Positions 52,518 to 61,306 of a stretch of DNA of 64,000 bases are shown here, in pieces. The translations under genes were made by a program, and so were the position numbers. The notes below the pieces were generated by a model, which was not told where the DNA came from, did not search any database, and saw only the letters and a list, made by a program, of their open reading frames with translations. Within the stretch, counting starts at the first letter, position 1, and each line of letters opens with the position of its first letter. The stretch spans positions 558,001-622,000 of the forward strand of contig NZ_CP006644.1 of NCBI RefSeq assembly GCF_000512205.2, in the 5' to 3' direction. Source of the stretch: Sphingomonas sanxanigenens DSM 19645 = NX02 (lineage in GTDB: Bacteria; Pseudomonadota; Alphaproteobacteria; Sphingomonadales; Sphingomonadaceae).

Positions 52518-52543
52518 CCTCTTCCCCCTCCGTCCATAGTGTT

Positions 52544-53014
52544 TCAGCCGGTTTCCTCGTCGCCGCGGCACGCGCCGGTGCGGCGGCCATCCAGCGCCGC
52601 CTCGACGGTCAACTGGTGATCGCCGGCCGGGCCGCTAGCCGCCATCGTCATGCGGTAGCTGTCGCGGGTCCAGTTGCCCTGCGCAGCCAGGTCGCGGGGG
52701 CCTTCGTCGCTGGTCGCGGTACATTGCGCGCGGATCGTGAAACCGGCGGCCCCACCGGTCACCTGCGGCGCCGCGCACCCCACCTCGCGGCTGAGGATGA
52801 AGCCGAGCGGATCCTTGCTGCGCTCGGGCGTGACGCAGCGCGCGCGGGTCTGCGCCATCTTCGCCACCATGTCGGGGCCAAGCGGCGCGCCATCGAGCAG
52901 GACGCGCGAGGGGACGAAGCGCTCTTCCCAGCGGCCCGCCTCGATCGTCACATCTGCCTGCGCGATCAGCGGCAGCGCCAGTGCGGGCAGCGCGAGCCGC
53001 CCAAACCCTCTCAT
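52544..53014 (-). CDS. DUF3617 exported protein, fourth of four
   Basis: 156 residues with a cleavable signal (LALPALALPLIAQADV) and no lipobox. The core begins IEAGRWEERFVPSRVLLDGA, with ARCVTPERSKDP, VGCAAP and ACRGDEETG. It is the first of the DUF3617 run in the direction of transcription. Function unknown. Confidence 0.82.
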   Translation of the reverse strand: MRGFGRLALPALALPLIAQADVTIEAGRWEERFVPSRVLLDGAPLGPDMVAKMAQTRARCVTPERSKDPLGFILSREVGCAAPQVTGGAAGFTIRAQCTATSDEGPRDLAAQGNWTRDSYRMTMAASGPAGDHQLTVEAALDGRRTGACRGDEETG

Positions 53015-53105
53015 CGTGAAACCCGTCCCCGCCCGATTCGTGGCGGCAGACTAGCATTCCGTCGTCACGGTCGCGAACGCGTTTCGCACAGGGTTTTTCC
53101 AGGCT

Positions 53106-53302
53106 TATCCACAGCTTCATCCACGACCGTCGACCGCAGGCGCTACGAACCGACCCTCCTTCCCGAGGGGCAGGCGTTGCTCGACCGGTTGTTCGCGATC
53201 ATGGCCAAAGTGGAAAGCGGCGTGCGCGCGGAACGCAGCGCAGAAGAACGGCAGATCTTCGATGCCGCGCGCGATCATATATATGCGGTGTTCCACCGAT
53301 AA
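53106..53302 (+). other. possible small protein fragment
   Basis: The frame encodes DRRRYEPTLLPEGQALLDRL then FAIMAKVESGVRAERSAEER and ends DHIYAVFHR, which looks protein-like and resembles a small helical family in sphingomonads. No ATG, GTG or TTG start is found at the right place; the first Met (in FAIM) leaves only about 33 residues. It may be a decayed gene or use an unusual start. Confidence 0.3.
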
Positions 53303-53349
53303 GCGCCGCTGGATATCGCTTTCGGACGAGTTGACGGCACCGTCAAATC

Positions 53350-53823
53350 ATGGCCATCACGCAAGCGATGTCTCGGGAAAATACGAAGATCGGCGCCCTG
53401 GCGCCTTTGGTGGGTTATCATCTGCGGCGCGCGTCGAGCGCCTTCGCGGTCGACTTTGCGGCAGCGATGGAAGGGACCGGGATTCGCCAGGTGCCGTTCG
53501 GCATCATCGCGGTGGTCGCGGGCAGCCCCGGGATCAACCAGGGCGCGGTTGGGCGCGTGCTGGGCATCAAGCGCGCCAATATGGTGTCGCTGATCAACGA
53601 ACTGGTCGACATGGGCCTCGTCGACCGCACCGTCGATGAGACGGATCGTCGCGCCTTCGCGTTGACCCTGACCCCGGCCGGCACCGCGATGCTGGAAGAT
53701 TGCCTCGCGCGCATCGATGCGCATGAGCGGCGAATGCTGGCGAGCTTCTCGGATGACGAGAAAGCCCTGCTGCTCGATATGCTGCGGCGGATCGAGAAGG
53801 CACGGGTGATCCCGCTGAGCTGA
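53350..53823 (+). CDS. MarR-family regulator (FerR-like)
   Basis: 157 residues. The winged helix is clear (INQGAVGRVLGIKRANMVSLINEL and the wing DETDRRAFALTLT). MarR proteins beside ferA/ferB genes, such as FerR of Sphingobium, respond to hydroxycinnamoyl-CoA. It is convergent with the amidohydrolase gene, 21 bases apart. An inverted repeat at 59844, before the first gene of the fer cluster, is a candidate site. The specific ligand is inferred from context only. Confidence 0.8.
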   Translation: MAITQAMSRENTKIGALAPLVGYHLRRASSAFAVDFAAAMEGTGIRQVPFGIIAVVAGSPGINQGAVGRVLGIKRANMVSLINELVDMGLVDRTVDETDRRAFALTLTPAGTAMLEDCLARIDAHERRMLASFSDDEKALLLDMLRRIEKARVIPLS

Positions 53824-53844
53824 CGATCGCCTGCGGGGGGCGCT

Positions 53845-54711
53845 TCACTGCAACCCCAGCACCCGCGCGGCATTGCCCTTCAACATCTTCTCCCGCAGTT
53901 CGGGCTTGAACCCCGCCTCGTCATACGCAGCGATCCAGCGGTCGGGCGGGATCAGCGGGAAATCGGAGCCGAACAGGAATTTGTCGCCGAGCTGCGTGTT
54001 GGCGTAGCGCATGATCTGCGGCGGGAAATATCTGGGGCTCCAGCCGGACAGGTCGATGAAGATGTTGGGCTTGTGCAGCGCCATCGAGAGCGATTCATCG
54101 GTCCATGGCCAGCCGGGATGCGCCAGGATGATGCGGATGTTGGGGAAGCGCACCGCAACCTCGTCCACCAGCATCGGCTGGCCGTAGCGCAGCCGGATGC
54201 CGCCGCCGCCGGGCATGCCGGTGCCCATGCCCGAATGGCCGGTGTGGAAGATGGCGGGCAGGCCATAATGGTCGATCACCTCGTAGAGCGGCCACGCCAT
54301 CGGATCGCCGGGATCGAAATCCTGCAGCGGCGGATGGAATTTGAAGCCCTTCACGCCATGCTTCTCGATCAGGTCGCGCGCCTCGATCGCGCCGCGCTTG
54401 CCCTTGTGCGGATCGATCGAGGCGAAGGCGATCATCACGTCGCCGTTCGCCGCGGCGGCCTCCGCGATCTCCTCGTTGCGCATGCGCTTGATGCCGGTCC
54501 CCGCTTCCATGTCCACCGTGAACATCACGAAGCCGATGTTGCGCGCGCGATAATAAGCGATGGTTTCGGGAATGGTCGGGCGCCGGCGATCGGCCTTGAA
54601 GTAGCGCGTGCTGGCATCGAGAAATTCGCCGAAGATCGGATCCTCCTGGTCGCAGCAGGAAACCTCGGCATGGACATGCACGTCGATCGCGGCGAGCTTG
54701 CTCACGTCCAT
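53845..54711 (-). CDS. amidohydrolase-2 family protein
   Basis: 288 residues from the ATG at 54711, with AGGAG upstream; an in-frame ATG at 54717 is possible. Metal ligands: IDVHVHAEV, GFKFHPPLQ, the His of IFHTGHSG and the Asp in FGSDFPLI, all on a TIM barrel. It lies 11 bases downstream of the ferA-like gene. In hydroxycinnamate clusters of Agrobacterium type, a PF04909 enzyme acts as a phenyl-beta-ketoacyl-CoA hydrolase; others are decarboxylases of aromatic acids. I cannot choose between these from sequence. Confidence 0.78.
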   Translation of the reverse strand: MDVSKLAAIDVHVHAEVSCCDQEDPIFGEFLDASTRYFKADRRRPTIPETIAYYRARNIGFVMFTVDMEAGTGIKRMRNEEIAEAAAANGDVMIAFASIDPHKGKRGAIEARDLIEKHGVKGFKFHPPLQDFDPGDPMAWPLYEVIDHYGLPAIFHTGHSGMGTGMPGGGGIRLRYGQPMLVDEVAVRFPNIRIILAHPGWPWTDESLSMALHKPNIFIDLSGWSPRYFPPQIMRYANTQLGDKFLFGSDFPLIPPDRWIAAYDEAGFKPELREKMLKGNAARVLGLQ

Positions 54712-54722
54712 GCGCATCTCTC

Positions 54723-56816
54723 CTATTCGGCGAGGATCAGCGCATCGAGCGCCACCGCGCCTTCGCCCTTGGGATAGACCACCACCGGGTTGAGGTCGAC
54801 CTCGCGGATCGCGGGCGTGCCGGCCAGCGCACGACCCAGCGCGGCGATCAAGGTCGCGACCGCCTCGACGTCGAGCGCCGGGGAGCCGCGATAGCCGTCG
54901 AGCAGCGCGCCCTGTTTCAACAGGCGCAGCTCGGCGGCGATGGCATCGGCGGTGAGATCGACCGGCAGCAGCCGCACGTCGTGGAGCAGTTCGGCGGTGA
55001 CGCCGCCGAAGCCGACGAGGATCACCGGCCCCCATTCGGGATCGTTGCGCGCGCCGACGATCAGTTCGGTCCCGCGCTTGCCCATCGCCTCGATCAGCGC
55101 GCCATCCAGCGCGATGCCGGGATCATAGGCGGCGACATTGTCGTAGAGCCGCGCCCAGGCGGCGTCGAGCGCGGCCGCATCGGCGATGTTGAGGATGACG
55201 CCGCCGGCATCGCTCTTGTGGCTGAGCGCGGCGGCCTGCGCCTTGATCGCGACCGGATAGCCGACCCGCGCCGCGACTGCCCCGGCCTCCTCCGCGGACG
55301 CCGCGAAGCCGCCCTTGGGGAAGGGGATGCCGAGCGGTGCCAGCAGCTCCTTGGCGCGATATTCGGGGATCACGCCGCTCGGCAGGTCGAGCGTGACCGG
55401 CTCGGCCCCCGCGCGGGAGACGTCGCGCTCTGCGGCGCGGGCGAGGTGGCGCAGCGCGCGGAAGGCGCGGTCGGGCGACGGGAAATAGGGCACGCCGATC
55501 GCGCGCAGCCGCTCGATATAGGCGGCGGGCACCGGCGCGCCGTCGTCCAGCCCCGCGAAGATCACCGGCTTGTCCGGCGCCAGCCTGGTCACCGCGTCGA
55601 TGATCGCGGGGAATTTGCGCGCGCTGGTCGCCTCGTCGGTCTGGATGATGCCGAACACGAGCGCGGCGAAATTGTCGTCGGCCAGCAACGGTTCGAGCGT
55701 GCGGCGGTAGAGGTCGGGATCGACCAGCGCCTGCGCGGTCAGGTCCATCGGGTTGGAGACGGGGATGAAATCGGGGATCGCCGCGCGCATCGCACTGGCG
55801 GTGGCGCCGTCCATCGGCGGCAGCGCGAGGCCGATCTGCTCGGCCAGGTCGAGCGTCAGCGCCTTGAACGCGCCGGATTCGGTCAGCACCGCGGTGCCGC
55901 CGCGCCTCACCGGTTTCGCGCGGGTGACGAGTTCGAGCACGTCGCCGAGCGCTTCGAGGCTGTCGACCAGGATCACGCCGGCGCGCTCGACCTTGGTCTT
56001 CATCAGCTGCCAGTCGCCTGCCATCGCGCCGGTATGGGTGGCGGCGGATTCGCGCGCGGCGCTGGAGGTGCCCGGGTGGAGCAGCACGATCGCCTTGCCG
56101 GCGGCGCGGGCGCGTTCCGCCAGCGCCAGGAAGCGCGCCGGCTTGCGGAACTGCTCGACGATCATGCCGATCGCCGGCGTCGCCGGATCGTCGATCAGGT
56201 GCTCGACATAATCCTCGACGCCGCTCGCCGCCTCGTTGCCGGTGGAGACCGACACGGTGATGCCCAGCCCCTTCGCCATCAGGGTGGTGCCCAGCACCAC
56301 CGCCATCGCGCCGGACTGGCTGACGATGCCAACCGAAGGCCTGCCCGCGAGATCGAGCACCGGCGCCTCGACGAAGGTCAGCGGCACGCCCGCGGCATAG
56401 TTGACCATGCCCAGGCAATTGGGCCCCTCGATCACCATGCCATGTTCGGCGGCGATCCGTGCCACCGCGGCCTGCGCGGCGAGCCCTTCCTCGCCACCCT
56501 CGGCGAAGCCCGCCGAGAAGATGATCGCAGCCCCCACGCCGCGCGCCGCCAGCGCCTCGACCGCCCCCAGCACCGCGCCGCCGGGGATCGCCAGCACCGC
56601 GGCGTCGACACCCTCGGGCAGTTGATCGATCGACTTCAGGCAGGGGCGGCCGCCGATCTCGTCGCGCTTGGGGTTGATCAGGTGGATCTCCCCCGCGAAG
56701 CGATGCCGCTCGAGGTTCTGCAGCACCGAATTGCCGAGCGCGCCGGGGGTAGGGGAAGCGCCCACGATCACGACCGAGCGCGGGGTGAGCAGGCGGGACA
56801 GGTTGGGCATGGTCAT
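54723..56816 (-). CDS. ferA: NDP-forming acyl-CoA synthetase (feruloyl-CoA synthetase FerA-like)
   Basis: 697 residues. Order: CoA-binding domain (SVVIVGASPTPGALGNSVL), succinyl-CoA ligase-like domain (GIVSQSGAMAVVLG, the phospho-His in ATHTGAMAGD), and the ATP-grasp_5 domain from about residue 490 (GIPFPKGGFAASAEEAG; PVAIKAQAAALSHKSDAGGV). Sphingobium FerA belongs to this unusual ADP-forming type. The product would be feruloyl- or coumaroyl-CoA, the substrate of the FerB-like enzyme encoded 168 bases upstream. Specificity is inferred from the adjacent genes. Start 56816 or 56810. Confidence 0.8.
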   Translation of the reverse strand: MTMPNLSRLLTPRSVVIVGASPTPGALGNSVLQNLERHRFAGEIHLINPKRDEIGGRPCLKSIDQLPEGVDAAVLAIPGGAVLGAVEALAARGVGAAIIFSAGFAEGGEEGLAAQAAVARIAAEHGMVIEGPNCLGMVNYAAGVPLTFVEAPVLDLAGRPSVGIVSQSGAMAVVLGTTLMAKGLGITVSVSTGNEAASGVEDYVEHLIDDPATPAIGMIVEQFRKPARFLALAERARAAGKAIVLLHPGTSSAARESAATHTGAMAGDWQLMKTKVERAGVILVDSLEALGDVLELVTRAKPVRRGGTAVLTESGAFKALTLDLAEQIGLALPPMDGATASAMRAAIPDFIPVSNPMDLTAQALVDPDLYRRTLEPLLADDNFAALVFGIIQTDEATSARKFPAIIDAVTRLAPDKPVIFAGLDDGAPVPAAYIERLRAIGVPYFPSPDRAFRALRHLARAAERDVSRAGAEPVTLDLPSGVIPEYRAKELLAPLGIPFPKGGFAASAEEAGAVAARVGYPVAIKAQAAALSHKSDAGGVILNIADAAALDAAWARLYDNVAAYDPGIALDGALIEAMGKRGTELIVGARNDPEWGPVILVGFGGVTAELLHDVRLLPVDLTADAIAAELRLLKQGALLDGYRGSPALDVEAVATLIAALGRALAGTPAIREVDLNPVVVYPKGEGAVALDALILAE

Positions 56817-56855
56817 CCGATCCGTTCGGGCCAGTAAGCAGGGGGGCACGCACCT

Positions 56856-56972
56856 CCGTTCGCCCTGAGGAGCCATCGAGCGTGTCGAGATGGCGTATCG
56901 AAGCGCCCGGCTCCGGGCATGTCCTTCGATACGCGTCTTCGACTTCGCTCAGCCGCTGCTCAGGACGAACGG
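56856..56972. repeat. sphingomonad-type palindromic intergenic repeat
   Basis: CCGTTCGCCCTGAG at the left and its inverted counterpart CTCAGGACGAACGG at the right enclose matched arms that both contain GCGTATCGAAG. Such CCGTTCG-CCTGAGC...ATCGAAGG elements are common between genes in sphingomonads. It separates the ferA-like gene from the ferB-like gene. Confidence 0.8.
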
Positions 56973-56983
56973 CTAAGCGTCGA

Positions 56984-57817
56984 TCAGCCCGCGCGGTCCT
57001 TGTCATAAGCCCCGAGCCCGGGCTTGTAGCTCTTCTCGTCGATGAACTGGCGGATGCCTTCCTTGCGGCCGTCACTGTCGTAGGAATTGGCCGCTTCCTG
57101 CGCGCGGACCAGATAGTCCTCGGCATCGTCATAGCTCATCACGCTGACGCGGCGCACGGCGTCCTTGGTCGCCTTCAGCGCCACCGGGTTCTTCTTGAGC
57201 AGGACATTGGCCACCTCGATCACCCGCGCCCTGAGCGTTTCCAGCGGCACCGCTTCGTTGACGAGGCCCCATTCGGCGGCGGTGGCGCCGTCGATATTCT
57301 CGCCCATCATCGCGTGGTACATCGCCTTGCGGAACGGCATCAGTTCCACCGCCACCTTGGTCGCGCCGCCGCCGGGCAGGATGCCCCAGTTGATCTCCGA
57401 AAGGCCGAAGGTCGCCTCTTCCGCAGCGAAAGCGAGATCGCAGGCGAACAGCGGGCCATAGCCGCCGCCGAAGCACCAGCCATTGACCATCGCGATCGTC
57501 GGCTTCTGATACCAGCGCAGGCGGCGCCACCAGCCATAGCTCTCGCGCTGCGCCTTGCGCGTGCCGGCCAGGCCGAGCGCCTCGGTCTCGCGGAAATATT
57601 CCTTGAGGTCCATGCCGGCCGTCCATGCCGCGCCTTCGCCCGAAAGCACCAGGACGCCGACATCCTCGCGGAACTCGAGCAGATCGAGGACCTCCATCAT
57701 GTCGCGGTTGAGCGTGGGGCTCATCGCGTTGCGCTTGTCCGGACGGTTGAAGCGCACCCAGGCGATCCCGTCCGCGACGTCATAGGCGACGACGCCGTTG
57801 CTGCTCGTTTCGGTCAT
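56984..57817 (-). CDS. ferB: p-hydroxycinnamoyl-CoA hydratase/lyase (FerB-like)
   Basis: 277 residues from the ATG at 57817. Crotonase fold with the HCHL-specific patterns MDLKEYFRET, PTIAMVNGWCFGGGYGPLFA, and EATFGLSEINWGILPGG, near-identical in layout to the Pseudomonas enzyme. It hydrates feruloyl-CoA and cleaves it to vanillin and acetyl-CoA. It is encoded between the DUF3237/aldehyde dehydrogenase genes and ferA-like, so the four form a likely operon with ferA. Confidence 0.9.
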   Translation of the reverse strand: MTETSSNGVVAYDVADGIAWVRFNRPDKRNAMSPTLNRDMMEVLDLLEFREDVGVLVLSGEGAAWTAGMDLKEYFRETEALGLAGTRKAQRESYGWWRRLRWYQKPTIAMVNGWCFGGGYGPLFACDLAFAAEEATFGLSEINWGILPGGGATKVAVELMPFRKAMYHAMMGENIDGATAAEWGLVNEAVPLETLRARVIEVANVLLKKNPVALKATKDAVRRVSVMSYDDAEDYLVRAQEAANSYDSDGRKEGIRQFIDEKSYKPGLGAYDKDRAG

Positions 57818-57851
57818 AGCGTGTTTACCCCTAGGCCGAGCCCGATCGGGC

Positions 57852-58382
57852 TCATTCGACGATGTAGAATTGGATGAGAACATGGTCCGGCATGCGGATG
57901 CCGCGACCCACGAAGATCTTCTCGCGCAACCATTGATGCTTGCCTGGTGGCGGATCGAACACCGGTGCACTGCGGAAATAGTAGCTGGATGGATCGACCG
58001 TCTCGCCGCGCGCGATCCGCTCGCTCACTTCGGGACTGGCGACGCGCATCCCCGGATTGTGAATGCCGATCACCGTGCCGTCGGCCGCCTTGAGGAAATA
58101 GCGGGCCTCCACCCGGGTGAACCCGCCCGGATGGATGGTCTGCCAATCGCCGCCACCGTTCAGCACGGTGCCGTTCAGCCTCGGCCCCGTGACCGTGCCG
58201 CCGGTGATCGGCACGAAGCGGCGGCGGCCGCCGTCGATCTCTCCTTGCTCCACCGGCGGCGCCAGCTCGACGCGCACGGTGAAGGCGTAAGTGAGGGCGG
58301 GCGGTGTCTCGGCCGATACCGATGGCGCCGCGGCAAGCAATGCTGCTGCCAGTCCCGTGAAGCCTGTGCGAAGATCCGCCAT
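57852..58382 (-). CDS. DUF3237 family exported protein
   Basis: 176 residues. A signal peptide (GLAAALLAAAPSVSAETP) precedes a DUF3237 beta-barrel domain (YAFTVRVELAPPVEQGEIDG, FVPITGGTVTGPRLNGTVLNGGGDWQ, and YYFRSAPVFDPPPGKHQWL). The family is seen next to aromatic and polyketide genes but has no established activity. It sits between ferB-like (34 bases) and the aldehyde dehydrogenase gene (11 bases). Export of such a protein from a catabolic operon is unusual. Confidence 0.82.
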   Translation of the reverse strand: MADLRTGFTGLAAALLAAAPSVSAETPPALTYAFTVRVELAPPVEQGEIDGGRRRFVPITGGTVTGPRLNGTVLNGGGDWQTIHPGGFTRVEARYFLKAADGTVIGIHNPGMRVASPEVSERIARGETVDPSSYYFRSAPVFDPPPGKHQWLREKIFVGRGIRMPDHVLIQFYIVE

Positions 58383-58393
58383 CTGCGTCGGCC

Positions 58394-59824
58394 TCAGATC
58401 GGATAGTGCCCGGGCTCGGTCTCGATCGTGATCCAGCGCAGTTCGGTGAAGGCGTCGATGCCCGCCTTGCCGCCGAAGCGGCCATAGCCGGACGCCTTCA
58501 CGCCGCCGAACGGCATCTGCGCCTCGTCATGCACGGTCGGCCCGTTGACGTGGCAGATGCCCGACTTGATCTGCCGGGCGACACGCAGCCCGCGCGCGGT
58601 GTCCCGCGTGAACACCGCGGCGGACAGGCCATATTCGGTGTCGTTGGCGAGTTCGATGGCATGTGCCTCGTCCCGCGCGCGGATCACGCCGACGACGGGG
58701 CCGAAGCTCTCGTCGCGGAACAGCTTCATCGCCGGCGTCACCCTGTCGATGACATGCGCGGGCATCAGCACGCCGTTCGCCTCGCCGCCATTCACCTGCA
58801 CCGCGCCGGCGCCGACCGCATCGGCGATGAGGCTGCGGACATGATCGACGGTCTTCCGGTCGACGACCGCGCCCAGCGGCGTCTTGCCCGCGCGCGGATC
58901 GCCCACCGGCATGCTCGCCACCTTGGCCTGGAACCTGGCGACGAAGGCGTCGGCAACGGCCTCGACGACGATGATCCGCTCGGTCGACATGCAGATCTGG
59001 CCCTGGTTCATGAAGGCGCCGAACGCGGCGGCCTTCACTGCCTCGTCGAGATCGGCATCCTCGAGCACGATCAGAGGCGCCTTGCCGCCCAGTTCGAGCA
59101 GCACCGGCTTCAGATGCTCGGCCGCGCGCCTGGCGATGATCTTGCCGACCGCCGTGGAACCGGTGAAGTTGATGCGGCGGATGTGCGGATTGTCGATCAG
59201 CGCGCCGACGATCGCCGGCGCATCCTGCGGCGCGTTGGTGACGATGCTGACCGCCCCCTTGGGCAGCGCCTCGTCGAACGCCTCGGCGATCAGGCTGTGC
59301 GTGCGCGGGCATTGTTCGCTGGCCTTGAGCACCACCGTGTTGCCGCAGGCGAGCGGGGTGGCGACGGCGCGGACGCCGAGGATAATCGGCGCGTTCCACG
59401 GCGCGATGCCCAGCAGCACGCCCACCGGTTCGCGGATCGCCATCGCGATGCAGCCCGGCTTGTCGGAGGGGATGACTTCGCCACCGATCTGGGTCGTGAG
59501 CGCGGCCGCTTCGCGCACCATCGACACGCCCAGCATCAGGTTGAACCGGGCCCAGCCTTCGGTGGCCCCGATCTCTCCCATCATCGCGTCGACGAACTGA
59601 TCCGCCCGCGCCGCCAGCGCATCCGCCGCCTTGCCGAGCGCGGCCCGCCGCGCATTGGGGCCCAGCGCGGACCAGGCGGGGAAGGCGGCCGCTGCCGCCG
59701 AAACCGCCGCATCGGCATCCGCCACCGTCGCCGCCGGCGCGGTGGTCGCGACCGCGCCGGTCACCGGGTTGAGTCGATCGAACGTGGCCCGGGTTTCCTG
59801 GGCCGGCGGTGCGAGTGTAGCCAT
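58394..59824 (-). CDS. aldehyde dehydrogenase (vanillin dehydrogenase-like)
   Basis: 476 residues from the ATG at 59824, with GGAGAGG upstream. Catalytic Glu in VLLELGGKAPLIV, catalytic Cys in MNQGQICMSTERI, and NAD-binding FTGSTAVGKI. The likely reaction is oxidation of vanillin or 4-hydroxybenzaldehyde to the acid with NAD. It opens the operon that continues with DUF3237 and ferB-like. An inverted repeat at 59844 lies 20 bases upstream and may bind the MarR regulator. Confidence 0.9.
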   Translation of the reverse strand: MATLAPPAQETRATFDRLNPVTGAVATTAPAATVADADAAVSAAAAAFPAWSALGPNARRAALGKAADALAARADQFVDAMMGEIGATEGWARFNLMLGVSMVREAAALTTQIGGEVIPSDKPGCIAMAIREPVGVLLGIAPWNAPIILGVRAVATPLACGNTVVLKASEQCPRTHSLIAEAFDEALPKGAVSIVTNAPQDAPAIVGALIDNPHIRRINFTGSTAVGKIIARRAAEHLKPVLLELGGKAPLIVLEDADLDEAVKAAAFGAFMNQGQICMSTERIIVVEAVADAFVARFQAKVASMPVGDPRAGKTPLGAVVDRKTVDHVRSLIADAVGAGAVQVNGGEANGVLMPAHVIDRVTPAMKLFRDESFGPVVGVIRARDEAHAIELANDTEYGLSAAVFTRDTARGLRVARQIKSGICHVNGPTVHDEAQMPFGGVKASGYGRFGGKAGIDAFTELRWITIETEPGHYPI

Positions 59825-59843
59825 CTGCGCCTCTCCAAATATT

Positions 59844-59858
59844 GTTATGTGATATAAC
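59844..59858. promoter_or_regulatory. inverted repeat before the aldehyde dehydrogenase gene
   Basis: GTTAT-GTGAT-ATAAC gives perfect 5-base arms in an AT-rich promoter otherwise surrounded by high-GC DNA. It may be the operator of the MarR protein encoded at 53350. Confidence 0.5.
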
Positions 59859-59883
59859 CTAAGCGTCGCGCGTGCAAGCGCCT

Positions 59884-61251
59884 TCAATCAAGCCAGGCCG
59901 CAGCGGCGCGCAAGAGCGGCGCGTCGAGGATTTGCGCTGCAATCGCCGTGGCTTGCGCGGGCATGACCGGCGCGGCGGCATGGCCGGCGCAGCCGATGAA
60001 CTTGGCGACCAGCGCCGAATCGGACAGCGGCCAATCGGGGTGGCCGGCGGCCTGCATCACGCGATGGAACAGGCGGCTGCCATCGTCGAGCAGGATGGTC
60101 AGGCTGCCGCTGGCGGCCTCGGCGCGGCCCCACTCGGGATTGCGGCGTTCGATCACCGACGCGCCGATGCGATGGAGGCCTGGATCGGCAAGCCGATCGG
60201 CGGTGAAGCTGTCGAGCGTGACGGCGCCGTCGCGCACTGCGGTGGCCACGGTGAAGGGGATGCTGAAGCGCGCGTCGATCGCGCTGGCCGGCTGCGCTTT
60301 CGCCGGTTGCGGGCGGATCAGCATCTCCTGGATGGGGCCGGTCTCGGCCTCGATCCGGGTGATCCGCGCAAGGTCGAGCGATGGGCGCAGCGCCAGCGCC
60401 GCCTCGATATAGGCATGGGTGCCGCGGCAGGCCGGCCAGGGCTTGAAGCTGACGAGATCGCCGAGGAAGCGTTCGCCCAGCCCGTCGGTGAGCGCGGCCG
60501 TGGGCGCGCCACCGGCATAGACGGCGAAGAAGCCCGCCTTGCCGCCCAGCGGGTCGGCAAAGGCGCGCGCGCCGCCGGCGGCAAGCAGCGCCGCTTCCAC
60601 CGCCGCGCGCGCGACGAAGCCTTCGCGCACGCCCCGCAAGGGAGACGTGGAATCATATTTGATCTCGCCCGGGAAGGCGCCCTGCATCAGCGCGAGGCCC
60701 ATTGCGTGACGGATGCCATCCGCGCCGAGCCCCAGCAGCTTGGCGCAGCCGGCCGCGGTTGCGATCAGGTTGACCAGCGGCGGCGGATACCAGCCGCGCG
60801 CCTCATAGGGGCAGGGCGCGGCGACGGCGAGGCGGCAGGCGAGGTCGCTCGCGCCCGCCATCGCGGCAAGGAAGCGGCCGCCATCGATGCCGCGGTCGGC
60901 GTCCGCCAGCGCGAGCAGCGCGGGGACCAGCGCGGCGTTGGGATGCGCCGGGCCGGCGTCGAAGGTGTCGCCGAAATCGAGCGCATGCGCGAGCGCGCCG
61001 TTCGCCAAAGCGGCAAGCGACGGGCTGGTTCGTCCGCTGCCGCCGAGCAATCGCGCGGGGCCGGCGCCTTGCTCGGCATGGCGGCGATAGGGGCGGGCGT
61101 CTTCGGCCAGCCCGCTTGCGGCGAGCATGACGCCGAGCGCGTCGAGCAACGCCCGGCGCGTGGCGTGGAGCGTGGCGGCGGGCAGCGATGCGGTGTCGAT
61201 CGCGGCGAGATGGGCGGACAGAGTGCCCGAGATTGTTTCGTCACAGAACAT
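59884..61251 (-). CDS. MmgE/PrpD family protein
   Basis: 455 residues from the ATG at 61251; a TTG at 61260 also reads in frame and overlaps the palindrome. Family patterns: LLDALGVMLAASGL, NGALAHALDFGDTF, HPNAALVPALLAL, EARGWYPPPLVNLIATAAG and SFKPWPACRGTHAYI. Members are 2-methylcitrate dehydratases, aconitate decarboxylases or related lyases. Here it diverges from a secreted hydrolase gene. The substrate is not clear, since no methylcitrate genes are adjacent. Confidence 0.88.
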   Translation of the reverse strand: MFCDETISGTLSAHLAAIDTASLPAATLHATRRALLDALGVMLAASGLAEDARPYRRHAEQGAGPARLLGGSGRTSPSLAALANGALAHALDFGDTFDAGPAHPNAALVPALLALADADRGIDGGRFLAAMAGASDLACRLAVAAPCPYEARGWYPPPLVNLIATAAGCAKLLGLGADGIRHAMGLALMQGAFPGEIKYDSTSPLRGVREGFVARAAVEAALLAAGGARAFADPLGGKAGFFAVYAGGAPTAALTDGLGERFLGDLVSFKPWPACRGTHAYIEAALALRPSLDLARITRIEAETGPIQEMLIRPQPAKAQPASAIDARFSIPFTVATAVRDGAVTLDSFTADRLADPGLHRIGASVIERRNPEWGRAEAASGSLTILLDDGSRLFHRVMQAAGHPDWPLSDSALVAKFIGCAGHAAAPVMPAQATAIAAQILDAPLLRAAAAWLD

Positions 61252-61255
61252 TCTA

Positions 61256-61269
61256 TGCAAACGCTTTCA
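61256..61269. promoter_or_regulatory. LacI-type operator
   Basis: TGCAAACGCTTTCA matches the LacI/GalR consensus TGNAANCGNTTNCA and is near-palindromic. It lies between the divergent MmgE/PrpD and hydrolase genes. No lacI-type gene is in the window. Confidence 0.6.
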
Positions 61270-61306
61270 TCAACCCTAAGATCGATGCAAGCGAAAAGGA
61301 GAGGAT

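Noticed and set aside
55123-57132. 669-codon minus-strand frame across ferA
   Set aside because: Arg/Ala-rich shadow of the acyl-CoA synthetase gene in another frame.
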